In this document: piece by piece, positions 21,736 through 25,553 of the stretch
Position numbering within the stretch: position 1 is the stretch's first letter
Layout: each line of letters begins with the position of its first letter
Source of the DNA: Symsagittifera roscoffensis
Taxonomy: Eukaryota > Xenacoelomorpha > Acoela > Convolutidae
Length of the DNA: 25,553 bases
Direction of reading: 5' to 3'
Assembly: GCF_963678635.1 (NCBI RefSeq)
Contig: NW_026971602.1
Location: forward strand, 1 to 25,553
Translations under genes and position numbers: made by a program
Notes under the pieces: generated by a model
What the model was told of the DNA's origin: nothing
The model's database searches: none
The model's input: only the letters and a program-made list of their open reading frames with translations

Positions 21736-23825
21736 GTATATAGTCGTGAATGGATTTAAAGTTCTCAAACACCTGCGTTAGGAGGTTTTTTTTTTAAAAA
21801 AAATTCATTTTGTAATAAAGTACCAGCTGCTTTAGAGAGATCATAGAGTCACTTTAGTAGTTTCTTAGTTATGCAGTATATGAAACATCACAGCTTATTA
21901 AGGTTGTTTTTATGGCATTGTTTTACTGCAGTCATCTTTGCCGGTCATAGAAAAATAAGCGACACAATTGCTTGAAATTTGGCTGCCCTAAATTTTTTTG
22001 AATTTCCTATTTGACGGAGAGCAATTCTTAAAACCTGACAATAATTCTTAAAACTGATTTCAACGCTCATTTCAAGGCCCATGGAGGACTCTAAGATTGA
22101 AAAATTAAAAAAACTTTTTCGTCGAGTTAAGCAACCCGGGTTGACTTCCAAAGACCAAAAATGCTAACCAAACAATTCCATAAACTAAGTCTATGAAAAA
22201 ATACTAATCATACAATGGTAAAATGGTGTCATCGAGTTTTCAAGAGGCTTTTTTCTTGTTTTGGCATAAAAGTCGGTTTATTGTACAAAGAAAAAAGATA
22301 ACATTTTTGTCAAAGAAATGCAAGGCATATAACTTCCACATTTATGAAAATTGTATGAATAGCATTTTTTGACGGCGACAACAAAAATTTTCCAACCCCA
22401 AATCGAATTTTGTTCTCAAAAAAAACATTTTCCCAAAAAAATTTCCCAAAAAAAGTTAATTTAATAACGTAGTCCTGGATACACAAAAATGAGATTTCTT
22501 CCGTTCCTCAACGCTCAAAATCCCATTTCTTTTGTTTTGCAGTTATATGTTTGCCTTGATCAATGTCTGATATTTTAAAAATTCAAACTTTGAAAATAAT
22601 TATCTTTGAAAATTTGTGCCAAAAATAAAATTTTGATGAGTTCAATATTTAATTTGTGTAAGAAAACTCTGACATCATTTAGGTCATTTCCATCCAATGC
22701 ATTGCAAATGCAAGACGATTAAACCTTCAATGACTCTGATGTTAAGTAGACCGTGATTTCTGTCACTTGTGTTCGGTTACGGACACATTCGAAAAACTTC
22801 GAGAAATTAAATTTAAAAAAAAAAATTTTTTTTTTGTTTATTGAAACATGCTAGTCATAAAATTTCGACATATGAAAAAAATACTAATCATAGACCTCTC
22901 ATGCAATTTTCTGTAGGTCTGGAGTTGCATGAAAAGTGTATGACTAGCATTTTTCCATAAATGAAAATTGTATGATTCGCGTTTTTGGTCAACACGGGAA
23001 AAAACCTCCCGCACAGACAACTGCTTTAAGTAGCTTGAACTACTTTCGGCACAACCGTATGTGCAAAATTTGATTGAAAAACAAATCATAGCGCGTTGTT
23101 GTCCAATTAGAGCAAAATATTCTTCCTAAAATTTTTATTTGTAGAAAGAATATTTTTCTTTTTGTCATAACACCTTTTTCTCATTTTGTGTGCGTGTGAG
23201 AGGAAAGATCAAAAAATTTTGCAACAAACTGCGCATGCCTTTATAACAAATCAAAAACTTTCAAAAAATTAACTTAATTTAAACCAACATGAAATAAATT
23301 TTCAAAATTTCAATTTAAACTGAATCCACATAAAAAATTAACTCTCGGTTTAAAATTGTCAAAAAACAAAATACATCCGTCTGGCTTGAATAAATTAAGA
23401 AAAGTTGAGAGCAAAATTGAAATATCGATGGGTTAGCGACTGAAAGGACGTTAGTAAAGGTGCCAATCAATTTTTCCTCATGATGATTGTTCAGATGGTT
23501 TTCTTGACGATGAGAAAGAAAAGGTCCGAGTTAAATTTATTGCAGCTCTAATTATGTTCCAAACAGCTTTACTGTGATATGGATATTGATTAATCGAACT
23601 TGCAAATGTAGCGCTTCAAATATGTCTCAAAATACACCGAACTGGCTTTTCTGAGTTATTGGTAACAAGAAATTTTGTTTTTGGGAAGAAAAACTTTTGT
23701 TTTTGGATATCAATTAAGAACAGAAAAACAGAAACGGTTTGTCGTCCTATAACAAATTATTTGATAGCTGTCGTACTGACTTTTTAAAAACAATTTGGTA
23801 ACTATTGATACTAACAGACTGCGGG
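21736..23825 (+). repeat. Repeat E2, copy 2, probably within a transporter intron
   Basis: Matches E2 copy 1 from ATTGTAT at its start to TTGATACTAACAGA-CTGC at its end, without the 736-bp duplication. CAACCCGGGTTG is kept at 22132-22143, the first hairpin at 22309-22373 and the second at about 22883-22952. It lies upstream of the first visible transporter exon on that gene's strand, so it probably sits in an intron of more than 2 kb. Confidence 0.8.
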
Positions 23826-24207
23826 GTTGACCAAAAATGCTACACATACAAATTTCGTGTAAAGAAAAAAGCTAGTCATACAGTACAAAACAAATGGATG
23901 GGAGATCTAAGATTAGTGATTTTTCTTTTATTGAAATTTTATGATCCAAATTTTCCATAACCTCAAAATTTAGTTTTATTTCTCTTATATTCTTATAATT
24001 TTTGGGTCGTTTGCGTCGACGAGCGCCGCTGAAAAAGACATTTGTCAAAACTAGAGTCACAACACATAAACTGTCTCGCCTAGCGATGCATAAGAAACGA
24101 CCTGAGTTGTCTTAGAACTATCTCTTCCAAAAATAATATAATGAAAGATGAAGTTTTTAAAAATTGAAATCTTTTTCAATCAGGCATTGATCAATGCTTA
24201 ATTAAAC

Positions 24208-24262
24208 ATTCAGGACTACGCTATGGATTCAGGACTACGTACTGGATTTAAGGTTACGTTAT
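24208..24262 (+). repeat. Three-unit 19-bp minisatellite
   Basis: TTCAGGACTACG starts near 24209 and 24228, with a diverged third unit TTAAGGTTACG at about 24248. The reverse complement of the same word (CGTAGTCCTGGA) is in E2 at 15281-15292 and about 22468, so this is probably E2-derived. Confidence 0.65.
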
Positions 24263-24479
24263 ATACCAAAACAATCAAATTTTTGTCAACAAAATTTTTT
24301 GTAATTTTGGAAAATATTTGTTTGAGTACATAATTTTTGTTGCGATTGAAAGCCCTTTTTTGGAACAATTTCAAAATTATTTTAAAAAACTTAGATTGTT
24401 GCTATTAAAAAAATGCTAGTCATACATTTTCCGTATACTCTTTGACTAACCTTTTTTTCCTTTTTACTTATGACATGTT

Positions 24480-24663
24480 CCGCGACATTACACCAACATT
24501 CATACCAAAATAAGAAATCATTTTTGTAATTTGCCTTGAAGTCGAACTGAGAGTATTGTAGTTGATTTATCGCGTAATTAAATTCAAGGTCTTGCTTCTT
24601 GCATATCCGGGCTGTAGGATTTAGGTCGCAAACCAAATGTTGAATGATTTGCATCTGTTTCAT
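24480..24663 (-). CDS. Possible coding segment, unrecognised
   Basis: An open frame from the ATG at 24663 runs about 60 codons with mixed, protein-like composition (including DLNPTARICKKQDLEFNY) before entering low-complexity and motif-derived sequence near 24430. I recognise no family and found no clear splice sites. It may be a chance open frame. Confidence 0.13.
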
Positions 24664-25553
24664 TTTAAGGGCCTTGGTTTTTTAGCAGATCAAATTATTA
24701 TGGTAATCTCAGTTGAAAACGTTCTATTTTTTTTCCTTTGTCGCTCTTGCCTGTAGTTCGTTTTGATGGAAAGTTTTTGGTTGTTTGTAATTAATTTTTC
24801 GAATAGAGTTTTTTCGGATATAATGTATCATTTGCTTCTGATGTTCTTTTTTTTATATATCTAGTTTTTACCCATTCGTCTACAAACCGTAGGAACAAAA
24901 TGTGCAGATAATCCTTAATGCTAGAAAATTTGTGAGTAGAATAAAGACTGGGCGCCAATTTTCTTAACTGACTGCATGTTTTTGTCGCTTGGAATATGGA
25001 AGTAAAATGCTATTCAATTGATGGCAAAAAATAGCGACACTATTCAGGCCCTTTATTCTCGATTCAATGAAATTTTTTGTTGAATTTTTTGCTAAAGCAA
25101 TTTTTCGCTGCAACTAGAATGAAGGGCTTCAATGTGAGGCTAATTTTCTTTTCCTCTCGCACCTCACATAAGCATTGATTTTATGGTGTAACGAGGGCTT
25201 TTACAAGGTTAAACATGAAGACCAAAGATGGTAGAATGGCGTTAGTTGTTCGCATGCCAATTTTCGTAACAGTCGGTAAAATTTTGAAGGTGGGGGAAAA
25301 AGAAAAAGAGCCCAATGTGATCTATCAAGAGCCTTGGTATCTGCTACCTGCTTTTGAAATAAAACTTCATTATGTCCGCATTTTCTATACACCAAAATAT
25401 TTATTTTTTACTTTCGTTTTTTAAAAAAATTTTAGTTACCAAACAAAGAAGCTCTAAGCAGTACTCTAACATGTGGTATCAATTACTAATTTAAACTAGT
25501 TTTGATCAACTAAGAACTATAAGACTAAGTGATTTAAGTTTGTCATGAAGTAA

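Larger units (their letters stand above)
23826..25553. other. Stretch without a recognised gene
   Basis: Past the end of detectable E2 homology, three more copies of the TGCTAGTCATAC-type motif occur at 23837, 23868 and 24413, so E2-like material may extend further than the alignment shows. A three-unit minisatellite lies at 24208-24262. Around 25200-25400 the G+C content is somewhat higher and both strands have open frames of 60 to 70 codons, but neither resembles a known protein. Confidence 0.4.

Noticed and set aside
13805-24430. CRISPR-like array because of the repeated 19-bp motif
   Set aside because: Spacing is irregular, orientation is mixed, and the setting is a eukaryotic genome with introns.

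Overview
This is an AT-rich window from a nuclear eukaryotic genome, most likely an invertebrate animal. The evidence is GT-AG introns, a membrane transporter split into short exons, a decayed TRIM-like B-box gene, a decayed protein-primed-type family B DNA polymerase, and a large share of diverged repeats. I cannot name the species. There is no bacterial gene organisation, no tRNA or rRNA, and no CRISPR array.

Layout. Positions 1 to about 3355, minus strand: a broken family B DNA polymerase of the kind carried by large self-synthesising DNA transposons and related animal viruses (Maverick/Polinton or adintovirus type). Order can be followed from an N-terminal region with an FRALA-type motif, through a C2H2-like finger, exonuclease motifs I and II and a coiled coil, to polymerase motif A; the C-terminus lies beyond the left edge. 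Frameshifts and stops break it. Positions 3355-6300: no gene; short palindromes, a minisatellite, a degenerate satellite of about 165 bp period, and a GC-rich alternating purine/pyrimidine tract. Positions 6300-8687: first copy of a noncoding repeat, here called E1. Positions 9620-10883, minus strand: a TRIM-like pseudogene. Positions 10884-13800: nothing recognised. Positions 13805-16656: a second noncoding repeat, E2, with an internal 736-bp tandem duplication. Positions 16690-19724: second E1 copy, very close to the first over about 1.97 kb. Positions 19725-20597: a third, older, truncated E1 copy abutting the second. Positions 20581-21659, minus strand: the last exons of an amino-acid-permease-like transporter. 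Positions 21736-23825: second E2 copy, upstream of those exons and probably in an intron. Positions 23826-25553: no recognised gene.

The only locus that looks functional is the transporter 3' end. Its coding exons are clearly richer in G+C than the surroundings, and its last five codons and stop appear to lie in sequence homologous to E1. The most unusual structure is E2: a roughly 19-bp motif near TGCTAATCATACAATTTCC recurs about twenty times in both orientations, several times as paired arms of long hairpins found again in independent copies. All family calls come from recognising protein and repeat patterns by eye; no database search was possible.
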